From Actinobaculum sp. oral taxon 183 str. F0552 (GTDB taxonomy: Bacteria > Actinomycetota > Actinomycetes > Actinomycetales > Actinomycetaceae), in contig NZ_KE951405.1 of the NCBI RefSeq assembly GCF_000466165.1, positions 1-64,000 of the forward strand: a DNA stretch of 64,000 bases. Direction: 5' to 3'. The position numbers and the translations under genes were made by a program. The notes below the pieces were generated by a model. The model saw only the letters and a program-made list of their open reading frames with translations. It was not told the DNA's origin and ran no database searches. Of this stretch, positions 27,025 through 36,679 are shown one piece after another. Every line of letters starts with the position of its first letter. Position 1 is the first letter of the stretch.

Positions 27025-27555
27025 ATGTCGAGATCGGGACCACTGCCTTCCGGGATGGGGCAGCAGCTGCGGAGGAGAAGCGCCGCCGCCAACGCTGTCC
27101 GGCGACACTCGTTCCCGGTCGTCAACGAGACGAGCGCCGGCGGCGTGGTCGTATCCGCGCAGGAGGGGTGGGCCTACGTCGTCGTCATAGCGCGGCGCAA
27201 TCGCGCCGGCCGCCTGGAGTGGTGCCTGCCGAAGGGGCATCTGGAGGGAGCCGAGACCGCCGAGGAGGCGGCCACGCGCGAAGTCTACGAGGAGACGGGG
27301 ATAACGGCCCGAGTCCTGCGCCACCTCGCTAGTATCGACTACTGGTTTTCGGGCACGGACCGACGAGTCCACAAGATCGTCCACCACTTCCTCATGGAAG
27401 AGCTGGCCGGAGAACTGACAACCCAGAACGATCCCGACCAGGAGGCGGAGAGAGTCGAGTGGATACGCATGGACAGAGTCGGCTCGCGTTTGGCCTACCC
27501 GAACGAGCGCAGGATCGTCAGCGTCGCTCGAGACATCCTCTCGGGTCGTGATTGA
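27025..27555 (+). CDS. NUDIX hydrolase
   Basis: About 176 residues from ATG 27025. The complete NUDIX box GHLEGAETAEEAATREVYEE continues as TGI, with the catalytic REVYEE helix. Members hydrolyse nucleoside-diphosphate derivatives. The position next to cca and before the DUF6049 gene is the conserved actinobacterial arrangement, where it is often labelled MutT-like. The start is uncertain: 27025 and 27052 are both possible, and the frame is open further upstream over the cca start. It overlaps the next gene by eight bases. Confidence 0.88.
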   Translation: MSRSGPLPSGMGQQLRRRSAAANAVRRHSFPVVNETSAGGVVVSAQEGWAYVVVIARRNRAGRLEWCLPKGHLEGAETAEEAATREVYEETGITARVLRHLASIDYWFSGTDRRVHKIVHHFLMEELAGELTTQNDPDQEAERVEWIRMDRVGSRLAYPNERRIVSVARDILSGRD

Positions 27556-29848
27556 CATGCGTCGATTCACCGCTTCCAGGCCCACGCGCCGCACACGGTC
27601 GCTGACCCTGCTGATCCTGGGATTCTCGATGATCTTGGCCTGCGCGACCCCGGGCGGAACAGTCCAGGCGGATCAACGGCGGCGCACCCCGCACGTCTCG
27701 GCCCTCCTTCCCGGAACCGGCGGGCAGACCCCCCGCGCGGCGGCCGAGCGGACCTCCGGAACCGAGGACTCGGCCGGACTCCCCCAGTCAGGGAAGGCCA
27801 ACGCCCCGCGAGTGACGATCACCTCCGTGGGCGACCCGGTCCTCAAGCCGGGCGCCGACCTGACGGTGACGGCTCGCATCTCCAATCCGGGCAAGCGGGA
27901 GGTGACGCTCGCGGGGGCGACGCTGGCGGGGCAAGCGTCCGTTCCGGCGTCGCGCAACCAGCTTCTGGCCTTCATACGCGGAGGAGGGGGAAGCGCGGCG
28001 ACCCTCGCCGAGGACCGCAGGTCGCAGGTCGTCCCTCCCGGAGGCGCCGTGGACGTGTCCTTCACCGTTCCGCGTGCGGGGCTCGCGTGGACGGACACGC
28101 CGTCCACCTGGGGGCCGCACGGAGTGGCGGTGTCCGCGCTGATCGACGGGAATGAGTATTCGGACCGGTCGGTGGTCGTCGTCGCTCCCTCGTCGGAGGT
28201 CAAACGGATGCAGACATCGGTCGTCGTCCCCGTCACGGCGTCCACGGCCGAGCTGTCGACAGCCCGATCCATCGACCAGGCCCTCAGCAGGAACGGCGAG
28301 AACGAAGCGGAGGAGGCTTCCAGACGAGTGGCCAACACGCTCTCGGCGCTGTCGACGCCGGGCGTCACGGCGTTCGTCGACCCTCTCCTCGTCGAGTCCG
28401 GCCGCGGCGCTCCGACCGCGGCGCTGAGGTCCTTCGCGGCGACGGCGGGCGCCCAGCTCCTCCTGACCCCTCCGGGCGACGGCGATCTGGCGGCTGTGGC
28501 CCACGCCTGCCAGGCGGCCGGGCAACTGACGCAGTGCTCGGCGGCGTCCTTCGCAACCGGTAAGGCCCGCGCACAGTCGATCGCGGCGAAGCTGGCCTCC
28601 GAGCTGTCGATCCCACTGCCGCGCACCGACGTCTCGCTCCTGGCGCCCGGCCCCGACGCGACGCTCGTCAAGGCGCTCGCAGCCTCGGGCATCACCGGCG
28701 TCGTGCTGCCCTCCAGCGAGATGCCCCTGGCGGACGGGACGTCGTCGAGCGTGTCGGCGCTCTCGACCCTTCCCAGCGGAAAGGTCTCCGCCGTGACGAG
28801 CGACACCGCCATGAGCGCGGCGTTCGCGGGTTCGATGCCTTCCAGCGGCCAGGCCGACGCGACGCAGAAGGCGGGCTCCATGCCGGATATGGACCCTCTG
28901 CACTCGAGGCAGCTGGTGCTCGCGCTGTCCGCCGCCACATATCGCGAACGCCCCAACGACGCCCGGGCGACGGTGATCCAGGCCGACCGCCCGAGCCTGC
29001 CGTCGATCAGCCCGCACGACCCGGCGAGAGCGAAGAGCGGCAGCCCGCTCGACCCGAGCGCCATGCGGGGAACGGTCGAAGCGCTCATGGGTGCACCGTG
29101 GGTCGAGTCCGCCACGATCGACAAGGTGCTCGCCTCCACGCCTTCGAAGGTCAAACGGGAGGCTCTGGACGACACATCCAAGGCCGCCGGAGAGATCCAG
29201 CCTTCCCAACTCGGGCAGGTGGATTCGGCTCTCGCGCGTTTCACGTCGATCGGAGGAATCACCCAGACGCCCGAGCTGGTCACCACGCCGGCACGGGATC
29301 GCGGCTTCCAGCTGACTGCGAATGCATGGCGATCGGCGCCGGGGGCCCGATCGAAGGCTCTGAAGGCCTATTCCACCGAAGCCCGGGCGTTCGGCGAGGC
29401 GGTCAGCGCGAAGCCCTCCTCGACAGTCAACGTCATATCGCAGGAGACGGAGATCCCCCTCGACATCTCGAATTCCCTGCCGGTGCCCGTCACCGTCACC
29501 GTCGCCCTGGAGACGAAGGATCAGCGCCTGAAGATGACGAAGGCCGTCACCGCGACGCTCTCCGCCCATAACACGACGAAGGTCAGAGTCCCCGTCAAGG
29601 CACTGGGGTCGGGGAACATCACCGCGAAGGTGCGCATCCTCGACGGGAGCCTGCAGCCCCTCGGCTCGCCTCGGGCTCTGGAGGTGCGCGTGCGCGCCGA
29701 CTGGGAGAACATCGGAACTTTGGTGTTCTGCCTGTTCTTCTTCACGCTCCTGATCATCGGCCTCGTCAGGTCGTTCCGCCGCGGGCGGCGGTCGTACCCC
29801 ATCAGTCCGCTGGAGCATCGCCGCAAGTTGGGCCGGCATTCAACATAG
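27548..29848 (+). CDS. DUF6049-family membrane-anchored protein
   Basis: A 766-residue type I membrane protein of unknown function. It has an N-terminal hydrophobic signal (LTLLILGFSMILACATPGG, about 18-36), a large extracellular Ser/Ala/Thr-rich body and a C-terminal transmembrane segment (IGTLVFCLFFFTLLIIGLV) followed by a short basic tail. The family sits next to murJ/mviN in actinobacteria and is presumed to work in envelope biogenesis; that is inference from context. It starts at GTG 27548 overlapping the NUDIX stop, or at ATG 27557. Here the expected murJ does not follow. Confidence 0.85.
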   Translation: MIDMRRFTASRPTRRTRSLTLLILGFSMILACATPGGTVQADQRRRTPHVSALLPGTGGQTPRAAAERTSGTEDSAGLPQSGKANAPRVTITSVGDPVLKPGADLTVTARISNPGKREVTLAGATLAGQASVPASRNQLLAFIRGGGGSAATLAEDRRSQVVPPGGAVDVSFTVPRAGLAWTDTPSTWGPHGVAVSALIDGNEYSDRSVVVVAPSSEVKRMQTSVVVPVTASTAELSTARSIDQALSRNGENEAEEASRRVANTLSALSTPGVTAFVDPLLVESGRGAPTAALRSFAATAGAQLLLTPPGDGDLAAVAHACQAAGQLTQCSAASFATGKARAQSIAAKLASELSIPLPRTDVSLLAPGPDATLVKALAASGITGVVLPSSEMPLADGTSSSVSALSTLPSGKVSAVTSDTAMSAAFAGSMPSSGQADATQKAGSMPDMDPLHSRQLVLALSAATYRERPNDARATVIQADRPSLPSISPHDPARAKSGSPLDPSAMRGTVEALMGAPWVESATIDKVLASTPSKVKREALDDTSKAAGEIQPSQLGQVDSALARFTSIGGITQTPELVTTPARDRGFQLTANAWRSAPGARSKALKAYSTEARAFGEAVSAKPSSTVNVISQETEIPLDISNSLPVPVTVTVALETKDQRLKMTKAVTATLSAHNTTKVRVPVKALGSGNITAKVRILDGSLQPLGSPRALEVRVRADWENIGTLVFCLFFFTLLIIGLVRSFRRGRRSYPISPLEHRRKLGRHST

Positions 29849-29941
29849 TTTTTCGCCATGTGCCAGGTAGGATGGGCCGCAGTGGGTTCCCCCCGTTCCC
29901 CGCACGTCGCAGGCCGCGCACTTGGCAGGAAGGATTGACAC

Positions 29942-32617
29942 GTGAACAGCTTCGTCGAGGCTGGTCAGCTGCTATCGGAACGCTATCGGCTCACCAGTCT
30001 TTTCCCCGAACAGCTTCCGTACAGCGGGATATCCGTGTGGAGTGCGATCGACACCCTTCTCGGCACGTCCCTCAGGCTCATCATACTCGACCCCGGCGCG
30101 CCGAACACCACCGAAGCCCTCGACTCCGCCCGCCGCAGCTCGCTCATCGACGACCCCCACGTCGTCCGCATCCTGTCCGTCGGGCAGGATGCATCGGCCT
30201 GCTACATCGCCACCGAAGTTCCCCTGGGAACGCCGCTTTCCCATTTCCTCCACGGCACGCCTTTCTCTCCGGAGCAGGCGCACGCGCTGTCCGGCGAGAT
30301 CGCCTCGGCGCTCAACTCGGCCCGCTCTCGCGGCGTCCGCCACCTCCAACTGACGTCCCAGCAGGTGCGCGTCGGGGTCCTCGGCGAGGTCTTCATCGAC
30401 GGCCTGGGGGTCGACGCCGCCTTGGCCGGGATGCACACCGATTCGATGGAGACGGCTCAGGCCGACAGGATCGAGGCCCGTGGGCTGAGCCTCCTCCTCG
30501 CCTGCCTGCTGACCGGCCAGCCGGGGGGCAAGCCCGAAGCCCTGCTCCGCGGCGTCGCCGACAACGACCGGCTTCCCGAACAGCTGCGCAATGTGTGCGC
30601 ACGCGAACTCAAAGGGGTGGGGGCGCTTTCGCCCAGCGACTTCGTCCGGGAGCTCGCCCCCTGGGGCGTCATCTCACCAGGGGCATTCCCGCAGCCCGTC
30701 GGCGGCGCCTCGGCGCCGCCGAGCTCGCAGGGCGCGGCCTCCGGGCCGGCGGGAGCGGCGCCGTCGACTGGACCGGCCCCGCAGAGACCTCCCGCGCACG
30801 ACCCGTCTGCCGGCGGCGCATTCCCAGCGAACGCACCGACTCCGCCGGGAATGCCGGGAGCCGCCGAGCCCGGGGCTCAGCCGCCGGCTCCCGCATGGAA
30901 TCCGGCGGGCGCAGCGACGGGTCATCGCCGCCCGATGGTGGATCCGCTCTCGGAACACGCCATCGCCCCGAGCGGGATGAACCCGGCGTGGGTGGGGCTG
31001 GACCAGTTCGCCGAAGAGCACCCCGAAGCCATCGATCCTTCCGCCACTGCCATCTTCACTCCCGAGGACTTCGAATCCGCGAGCCATCACTACTCGGATC
31101 CTCGTCTGGACGTCGATGCGCCGGGACAGGCCGACGCCCCGAAATACGAGGCCTCCGGTCGCACTCCGCCCTCCGGCCAGGCGTCGACGGGGCCACAGGG
31201 CCGCCCTGAGTCCGCGCTCACTCCGGCGGAGCCAGACTCCGAGCAGAGGCTCGGGGCCGACGACGCCTCGGCCCCGAGCGCCTCCAGCGGCGGCACTGAA
31301 AAGGGCCGCTCCGCGGAGAACGGCACATCCGAACCGGGCGGCGGCCCAGCCCTCGTCGTGCCGGCCGCCGAGCCGTCTGAAGCCGCGGCTGAAACGGGGG
31401 AGGCGAGCACCCGCGAGACGCCCGCCGACAATGTGGCCGAAGGCCGCGACGGCGCGGCCGATGCCCCGGGGGCGTCTGCCGCCGATGACGCAGCGCCCGC
31501 TGCCTCGACATCCCCGACGCCGGATCCCGCCGAAGCCGGTGCATCCCAACCGGCGGACGACGCAGCATCCCCCGCAGCCGGGTCCGACCCGAGGGCCTCG
31601 GAGACCGTCGCGCTCCCGTCGGCGGCCTCCGGCGGCCGTCCGCAAGACGAGCAGGCCGCCCGGTCCGCGGGCGGACCGATGCCCGAATCCATACTCCCCG
31701 CCAGAGCTTCCGGGTCCGCGAGTCCGAACGCCGAGGATGCCGCCGCGGGCACCACCCCGCCAAACGCCATTCCGCCAAGCATCACCCTGCCAAACGCCAT
31801 TCCGCCAGGCGCCGTCCCGCCAACCGGACCGCAGGTCGCCGCCCGCCGGCCGGGCCCGGCCGGCGGAAACCCACCGCCCCCGCCCACACCGGGGGCGCCT
31901 TCCGCCGGCCGGGCGCGCCCCGTGAACGCCGAGGCGAAGAAGCTATACGACCCCTCGAAGGTCGCGGTGATGGGCGCAGCCATCCTCGTCGTCGTCGGCG
32001 CGATATGGAGCCTCCTCACGTTCTGCGCCCCGACGAACGTCCCTCCCGCGAAGCCGGCGGCCGGCGCCCCCACCACCAAGGTCGTCCCGGAGAAGGACAA
32101 GAAGGAGAGCAAGCCCACCGCGACCAAGAAGGGCAAGGAGTCCTCCAAAAAGGAGGATGAGAACTTGCCCTCTCCCCAGGTGGAGAGCGCCACGCTCCTC
32201 AATCCGCAGGCGGCCGACTTCGATCCGTCCAACACCCGTTCGCAAGACAGCCCGCAGACGGTGAAGAACGTGGTCGACGGCAACGCGGCGACCATCTGGC
32301 GCTCCTGGTGGTATTCGAATCCCAACTTCGTCCGCAAGCAGGGCGTCGGCTTGGAGATCAAGCTGAAGGAGAAGGCGAAGGTCTCCTCAGTGGACATACA
32401 GTCCGGCGCCGTCGGCGGCAATGTCCAATGGCGCAACACCAGCGCGGCCGCTCCGAACGCCGGCGACGTCATCGCCGAAAGCAGCATGTCGACTTCGATG
32501 ACCCTCGAATCCGGCAAGCCCATCGCCACGGATACCGTCATCCTCTGGTTCAACCAGCTCCCGAAGAACAAAGCGCGTCAGAACCGCATCGAGATTTCCG
32601 AGATCACAGTGAAATAG
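29942..32617 (+). CDS. MviN-type pseudokinase with transmembrane segment and extracellular discoidin-like domain
   Basis: An 891-residue protein. Residues 1-240 resemble a degenerate serine/threonine kinase (LLSERYRLTSLF start, no intact catalytic HRD or DFG motif visible). Residues 240-660 are a long Pro/Ala/Ser-rich disordered region, followed by a transmembrane helix (VAVMGAAILVVVGAIWSLL), a Lys-rich stretch and a C-terminal domain resembling discoidin/F5-8C folds. This is the layout of the C-terminal part of mycobacterial MviN (Rv3910), whose pseudokinase binds the FHA protein FhaA after phosphorylation. The N-terminal MurJ lipid II flippase half is absent here. GTG 29942 follows AGGAAGG. 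Confidence 0.8.
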   Translation: MNSFVEAGQLLSERYRLTSLFPEQLPYSGISVWSAIDTLLGTSLRLIILDPGAPNTTEALDSARRSSLIDDPHVVRILSVGQDASACYIATEVPLGTPLSHFLHGTPFSPEQAHALSGEIASALNSARSRGVRHLQLTSQQVRVGVLGEVFIDGLGVDAALAGMHTDSMETAQADRIEARGLSLLLACLLTGQPGGKPEALLRGVADNDRLPEQLRNVCARELKGVGALSPSDFVRELAPWGVISPGAFPQPVGGASAPPSSQGAASGPAGAAPSTGPAPQRPPAHDPSAGGAFPANAPTPPGMPGAAEPGAQPPAPAWNPAGAATGHRRPMVDPLSEHAIAPSGMNPAWVGLDQFAEEHPEAIDPSATAIFTPEDFESASHHYSDPRLDVDAPGQADAPKYEASGRTPPSGQASTGPQGRPESALTPAEPDSEQRLGADDASAPSASSGGTEKGRSAENGTSEPGGGPALVVPAAEPSEAAAETGEASTRETPADNVAEGRDGAADAPGASAADDAAPAASTSPTPDPAEAGASQPADDAASPAAGSDPRASETVALPSAASGGRPQDEQAARSAGGPMPESILPARASGSASPNAEDAAAGTTPPNAIPPSITLPNAIPPGAVPPTGPQVAARRPGPAGGNPPPPPTPGAPSAGRARPVNAEAKKLYDPSKVAVMGAAILVVVGAIWSLLTFCAPTNVPPAKPAAGAPTTKVVPEKDKKESKPTATKKGKESSKKEDENLPSPQVESATLLNPQAADFDPSNTRSQDSPQTVKNVVDGNAATIWRSWWYSNPNFVRKQGVGLEIKLKEKAKVSSVDIQSGAVGGNVQWRNTSAAAPNAGDVIAESSMSTSMTLESGKPIATDTVILWFNQLPKNKARQNRIEISEITVK

Positions 32618-32934
32618 GAGGCCTGAGCCAGCTTCCGGGTCAGTCGCCGCGTTGGCTCGAACGCTGGCCTGACTCGGAATCGGCCGACATCACGAATTCG
32701 ACAAGGGAAACCTTCCCGAGAGGTCGCTTTCATGCAGCCTCTCAGTCGCCTTGATGCGTGGTGCAGTCGCACCCGCGGAACGCCGATTCTCGATGTCCAA
32801 CCGGGTCGCCTCCGGGCATTCGACGACGGCGCCGCCGCCCGTCCGCGGAGCACCGCCGCCGGGAATACTCACGGACGTGGAAAGCGTTCACTCGGAGCAC
32901 TGCCGCGCCCCGCGGCCCGGATGAAAGGCCCACA
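32618..32934. other. Non-coding gap before trxB
   Basis: A 317-base stretch between the pseudokinase gene and trxB. GAAAGG before 32935 is the trxB ribosome site. The GGCCTGAG/TGGCCTGACTC repeats near 32622 and 32666 might form a terminator. No gene is recognisable; the sigma factor found here in mycobacteria is absent. Confidence 0.45.
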
Positions 32935-33873
32935 ATGACTGAAACTGAGAACATCCGCGACGTCGTCATCGTCGGTTCAGGCCCGGCGGGGTGGACTGCG
33001 GCGATCTACTCGGCCCGCGCTGGATTCGAACCCCTCGTTCTGGCAGGGACGCTGGAGGCCGGCGGCGCGCTCATGACGACCACGGAGGTCGAGAACTTCC
33101 CCGGCTGGCCCGAGGGCGTCCTCGGTCCCGACCTCATGGAGAGGCTTCAAACTCAGGCGGAGCGCTTCGGCGCGCAAGTCGAATACGAAGACGCCGTCGA
33201 GCTCGAACTGGACGGCGAGGTCAAGACGATCACCACCGAGTCGGGCGTGTACCGAGCCCGCGTGGTGATCCTGGCACTCGGTTCGGCCTACAGGAAGCTC
33301 AGATTGGACCGCGAGGCCGAATTCAGCGGAAAGGGCGTCTCGTACTGCGCCACCTGCGACGGCTTCTTCTTCAAGGGCAAGGAAATCGCCGTCGTGGGAG
33401 GCGGGGATTCGGCCGTCACCGAGGCCCTGTTCCTGGCCCGCTTCGGTTCGACTGTGCACGTCATCCATCGCCGCGGCGAACTGCGCGCCTCCAAGGTGAT
33501 GGCCGACCGCCTCCTGGCCGAGCCGAACGTCGAGGTCCACTGGAACAAGGTCGTCACCGCGCTCCACGGCGAGGCGACCCTCGAGTCGGCGACTCTGACG
33601 GACACCGTCACGGGAGAGACTTCGACCCTTCCCGTGTCGGGACTGTTCGTCGCCATCGGCCACGATCCGCGCTCGGCCATCGTGCGCGGGGAGGTCGCGG
33701 TCGACGACGCGGGTTACATCCTCGTCGACGAGCCTTCGACCCGAACGAATGCACCCGGCGTCTTCGCTGCGGGCGACGTGGTCGATCACACGTACCGCCA
33801 AGCCGTCACCGCCGCCGGTTCGGGCTGCCGGGCCGCACTCGACGCGCAGTCCTACCTGGAGGGCCTGGCCTGA
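32935..33873 (+). CDS. trxB: Thioredoxin reductase
   Basis: A 312-residue FAD flavoenzyme that transfers NADPH electrons to thioredoxin. The FAD loop is VGSGPAGWTAA (13-23), the redox-active disulfide is CATC (138-141), the NADPH loop is VVGGGDSA (153-160), and the C-terminal FAD motif is FAAGDVVD. ATG 32935 is preceded by GAAAGG. In most actinobacteria trxA follows directly; here two restriction-modification genes intervene before a thioredoxin-like gene. Confidence 0.96.
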   Translation: MTETENIRDVVIVGSGPAGWTAAIYSARAGFEPLVLAGTLEAGGALMTTTEVENFPGWPEGVLGPDLMERLQTQAERFGAQVEYEDAVELELDGEVKTITTESGVYRARVVILALGSAYRKLRLDREAEFSGKGVSYCATCDGFFFKGKEIAVVGGGDSAVTEALFLARFGSTVHVIHRRGELRASKVMADRLLAEPNVEVHWNKVVTALHGEATLESATLTDTVTGETSTLPVSGLFVAIGHDPRSAIVRGEVAVDDAGYILVDEPSTRTNAPGVFAAGDVVDHTYRQAVTAAGSGCRAALDAQSYLEGLA

Positions 33874-33985
33874 GAAGCGACGCTCGCGATACGGCAGCGT
33901 CGTCGTCCATGGCTCGATCGGCTCGCCATGCGCGGACGAGGCCGCAGTCACGGAAATCGTCGGAGGCCGGTAGGATCATATCGAC

Positions 33986-35632
33986 ATGACCGAAGCACCC
34001 GTGGCGGACGACACCCCTTTGCGCAAGGCGAGGGGCGCGTTCTTCACCCCCGCGCCGATAGCCGAGTTCATCACAGCCTGGGCGATCCGTTCGGCTGCGG
34101 ACCGCGTGCTCGACCCGTCGTGCGGCGATGCGGCCTTCCTGGTTCCCGCGATCGAACGCCTGCGGAGCCTGGGGGCCGCCCGCCCGTCGGCGGAGGGTGT
34201 GGAGATCGACGGGCCGACGGCGTATGAGGCCCGGAACAGGGTGGCCGCCGCCGGAGGAACGGCGGGCATCCGGGTCAGCGATTTCTTCGACGTGGAGCCG
34301 GTGCGTGAGTGCGAGGCCGTCATCGGGAATCCGCCGTACATCCGCTACCAGGGGTTCAAGGGAGCTATGCGGGCGGCCGCGCGGTTGGCGGCACTTCAGG
34401 CGGGCGTGTCGATCTCCGCTCTGGCGTCCAGTTGGGCGCCCTTCGTCATCCACGCTTCGCAGTTCCTGGTGCCGGGCGGGCGTCTGGGATTCGTCCTGCC
34501 GGCGGAGCTGTTGAGCGTCAACTATGCGGCGCCCGTCCGCCGGTTCCTCTTTGAGAATTTCGGGTCGCTCGAACTCGTGCTGTTCGAACGGCAGGTCTTC
34601 GCCCAGGCCGAAGCCGACGTCGTCCTCCTCCTGGCGGAAGGCTTCGGGTCGTCGACGGGCACGGCCACCATCCGCCAAGTTCCCGGTGAACGGGACCTGG
34701 TCTCGCCGGATGCGGGGCTCCGCTGGCGTCCAGCCGATCCGGGAGGGAAATGGACCACCGTTCTCGTGCCGGCCGCGGCGGCGGAGGTGTCGGCGCGGCT
34801 CATCGACTCCGGCGGTTTTGCGCGGCTGGATTCGTGGGGGAGCACCCGGCTGGGAACGGTCACCGGCAACAACCGCTATTTCACTCTGTCGCCCGCCCGC
34901 GCAGGCGAATTGGGGCTCGGCGGGCGCGATCTCGTCCCCGTCAGCCCCGCGGGAAGCGCCCATCTTCGCGGTCTCGAGTTATCCGGGGAACGGTTCCTCT
35001 CCCTCGGGGCACAGGGGGAGAGCACTTGGCTGTTCCGTCCGGACGAACCCCTGTCGCGCGCCGCCGCGGCGTATGTCAGAACCGGCCACGACGCCGGAGT
35101 CGACCAAGCTTACAAATGTCGCGTGCGCACGCCCTGGTACCGGGTTCCCCTCCTCGACGCGCCTGACCTCTTCCTGACGTGCATGAACGCGGACACTCCA
35201 CGCCTGGCGGCCAATGCGGCGGGTGTCCATCATCTCAATTCGGTGCACGGGGTGTATCTCGACGAGCGCGTCCGCCTCCTCGGGCGCGAACTGCTTCCCC
35301 TGGCAAGCCTCAACTCGGTGACACTCCTGAGCGCTGAGATGTCCGGACGCAGCTACGGCGGCGGGATCCTCAAGCTCGAACCCGGCGAAGCGGCGAGCTG
35401 GGCGATGCCGTCGTGCGGCCTAGTCGCCGATCGGGCGGATGCGCTGCGGGCAATCCGCAGCGAGGTCTCCCACGCATTGGCGAAGGGCGAGCTCCTCGGC
35501 GCCGTGCATCTCGTCGACGGAATCCTCCTCTCGGACTCCGGCATGCTCACCGATGCGGAGCTCGCCACAGTCCGCGACGCCTGGTCGTCCATGTCCGCTC
35601 GCCGAGCCCGCAGGGGACGTCGGCATGGCTAG
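33986..35632 (+). CDS. Class I N6-adenine DNA methyltransferase (modification subunit, TaqI-like)
   Basis: A 548-residue SAM-dependent DNA methyltransferase. Motif X is RGAFFTP (16-22), motif I is VLDPSCGDAAF (41-51), and the adenine-specific catalytic motif IV is NPPY (115-118) followed by IRYQGFKG. The order X-I-IV with a large C-terminal target-recognition region matches the gamma (M.TaqI-like) type. It should protect host DNA from the adjoining gene product, which it overlaps by eight bases. It begins 113 bases after trxB and so may be transcribed with it. The recognition sequence cannot be deduced. Confidence 0.9.
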   Translation: MTEAPVADDTPLRKARGAFFTPAPIAEFITAWAIRSAADRVLDPSCGDAAFLVPAIERLRSLGAARPSAEGVEIDGPTAYEARNRVAAAGGTAGIRVSDFFDVEPVRECEAVIGNPPYIRYQGFKGAMRAAARLAALQAGVSISALASSWAPFVIHASQFLVPGGRLGFVLPAELLSVNYAAPVRRFLFENFGSLELVLFERQVFAQAEADVVLLLAEGFGSSTGTATIRQVPGERDLVSPDAGLRWRPADPGGKWTTVLVPAAAAEVSARLIDSGGFARLDSWGSTRLGTVTGNNRYFTLSPARAGELGLGGRDLVPVSPAGSAHLRGLELSGERFLSLGAQGESTWLFRPDEPLSRAAAAYVRTGHDAGVDQAYKCRVRTPWYRVPLLDAPDLFLTCMNADTPRLAANAAGVHHLNSVHGVYLDERVRLLGRELLPLASLNSVTLLSAEMSGRSYGGGILKLEPGEAASWAMPSCGLVADRADALRAIRSEVSHALAKGELLGAVHLVDGILLSDSGMLTDAELATVRDAWSSMSARRARRGRRHG

Positions 35633-36677
35633 GGACACACCGTTGGAGACCGCACCCGATCAGCTTCCCTCGCCGGAGCCCTACACAGCGCCTTCCTCCC
35701 ATCCGGCGTCTCCGGCACACCCGCCGCTGTCGCGTTCTTCCGACCGGTCACGCGGATGGCTTCTGTTCGACGCCATCGTCGACCGCGCTTCGCAGACGAC
35801 CACATCGCCATGGGTCCGAGACGACGGCAGGCTCGTCTACCGGCCCGACTTCGCCACGCTCGAACTCCTGCTGGGCGTCCCCCTTCGCCTGGGCGCGCCG
35901 ACCACGTCGGGCGTGCCCGCATTGGCCCTGGACGTGTGGCTGGTCTACGAACTCCATCGTGCGGGCTTCGCCTCCGACGTCGTCTGGCCTCGCCCCTCCG
36001 AACCGAGGATTCTGCCGGGTCCGATCGCCGAGCTTGTCAAGTCGCTCCCCAAACGCGAATCCGAAGAGCTTCGGAGGCGTCTGGAAACGTCGAAGTCCTT
36101 GAGGAGCGCCGCACCTTCCGAGGCCCGCATCCTCGGCAAGAACTACGAGAAACAGGTGGATGTGCTGATGTCGCATTGGTCCACCGGGCCAGAGCTCATG
36201 ATCTCCACTAAGCGCATGGATTCGAGCTTCGGCAAGAATGCGCCGAATCGCATCGAGGAAGCCTACGGCGACGCGAAGAACCTCCGCCTGCGCCATCCGC
36301 TGGCAGCGATCGGCTTCTTCTTCGGCATCCGTTCGACGGTCTTCTCACAAGCCCCGATGACGGCCGAATGGATCGTTGACCTCATGCAGAAGCTCAGTCG
36401 CGAGGACGACGCCTACGGTGCGACATGCCTTCTGCCTATGGAATACTCCGAATATGAAGGGGGCGCCGATCACGACGATGCAGGCGATCAGCCCGTCGAA
36501 GCCGTCCTCGAGCATCTGCCCGCAGTGACCGTGCGGGAAGACCTGGTCCCTGAGAACGTGCGCACGTCGGTTTTCCTCGGCCGAATGATCCAGCAGGTAC
36601 TCTCAGCCACTCCGGTCACCCACCATGTGACCGTGCGAGAACGGATCAAGTCGGCGTCGCGGAAAGAGAAGTCGTAG
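35625..36677 (+). CDS. Putative type II restriction endonuclease
   Basis: A 350-residue protein overlapping the methyltransferase gene, a typical restriction-modification pair. The conserved-looking core is GKNYEKQVDVLM (171-182), then PELMISTKRMDSSFGKN (189-205) and IEEAYGDAKNLRLRHP (210-225). Lys196 with Asp179 or Glu190 could form a PD-(D/E)xK-type nuclease site, an inference from spacing and context. The N-terminal 40 residues are Pro/Ser-rich. ATG 35625 is the first start in frame after the coupling point. A different role, such as a regulatory or specificity protein, is not excluded. Confidence 0.65.
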   Translation: MARDTPLETAPDQLPSPEPYTAPSSHPASPAHPPLSRSSDRSRGWLLFDAIVDRASQTTTSPWVRDDGRLVYRPDFATLELLLGVPLRLGAPTTSGVPALALDVWLVYELHRAGFASDVVWPRPSEPRILPGPIAELVKSLPKRESEELRRRLETSKSLRSAAPSEARILGKNYEKQVDVLMSHWSTGPELMISTKRMDSSFGKNAPNRIEEAYGDAKNLRLRHPLAAIGFFFGIRSTVFSQAPMTAEWIVDLMQKLSREDDAYGATCLLPMEYSEYEGGADHDDAGDQPVEAVLEHLPAVTVREDLVPENVRTSVFLGRMIQQVLSATPVTHHVTVRERIKSASRKEKS

Positions 36678-36679
36678 GG

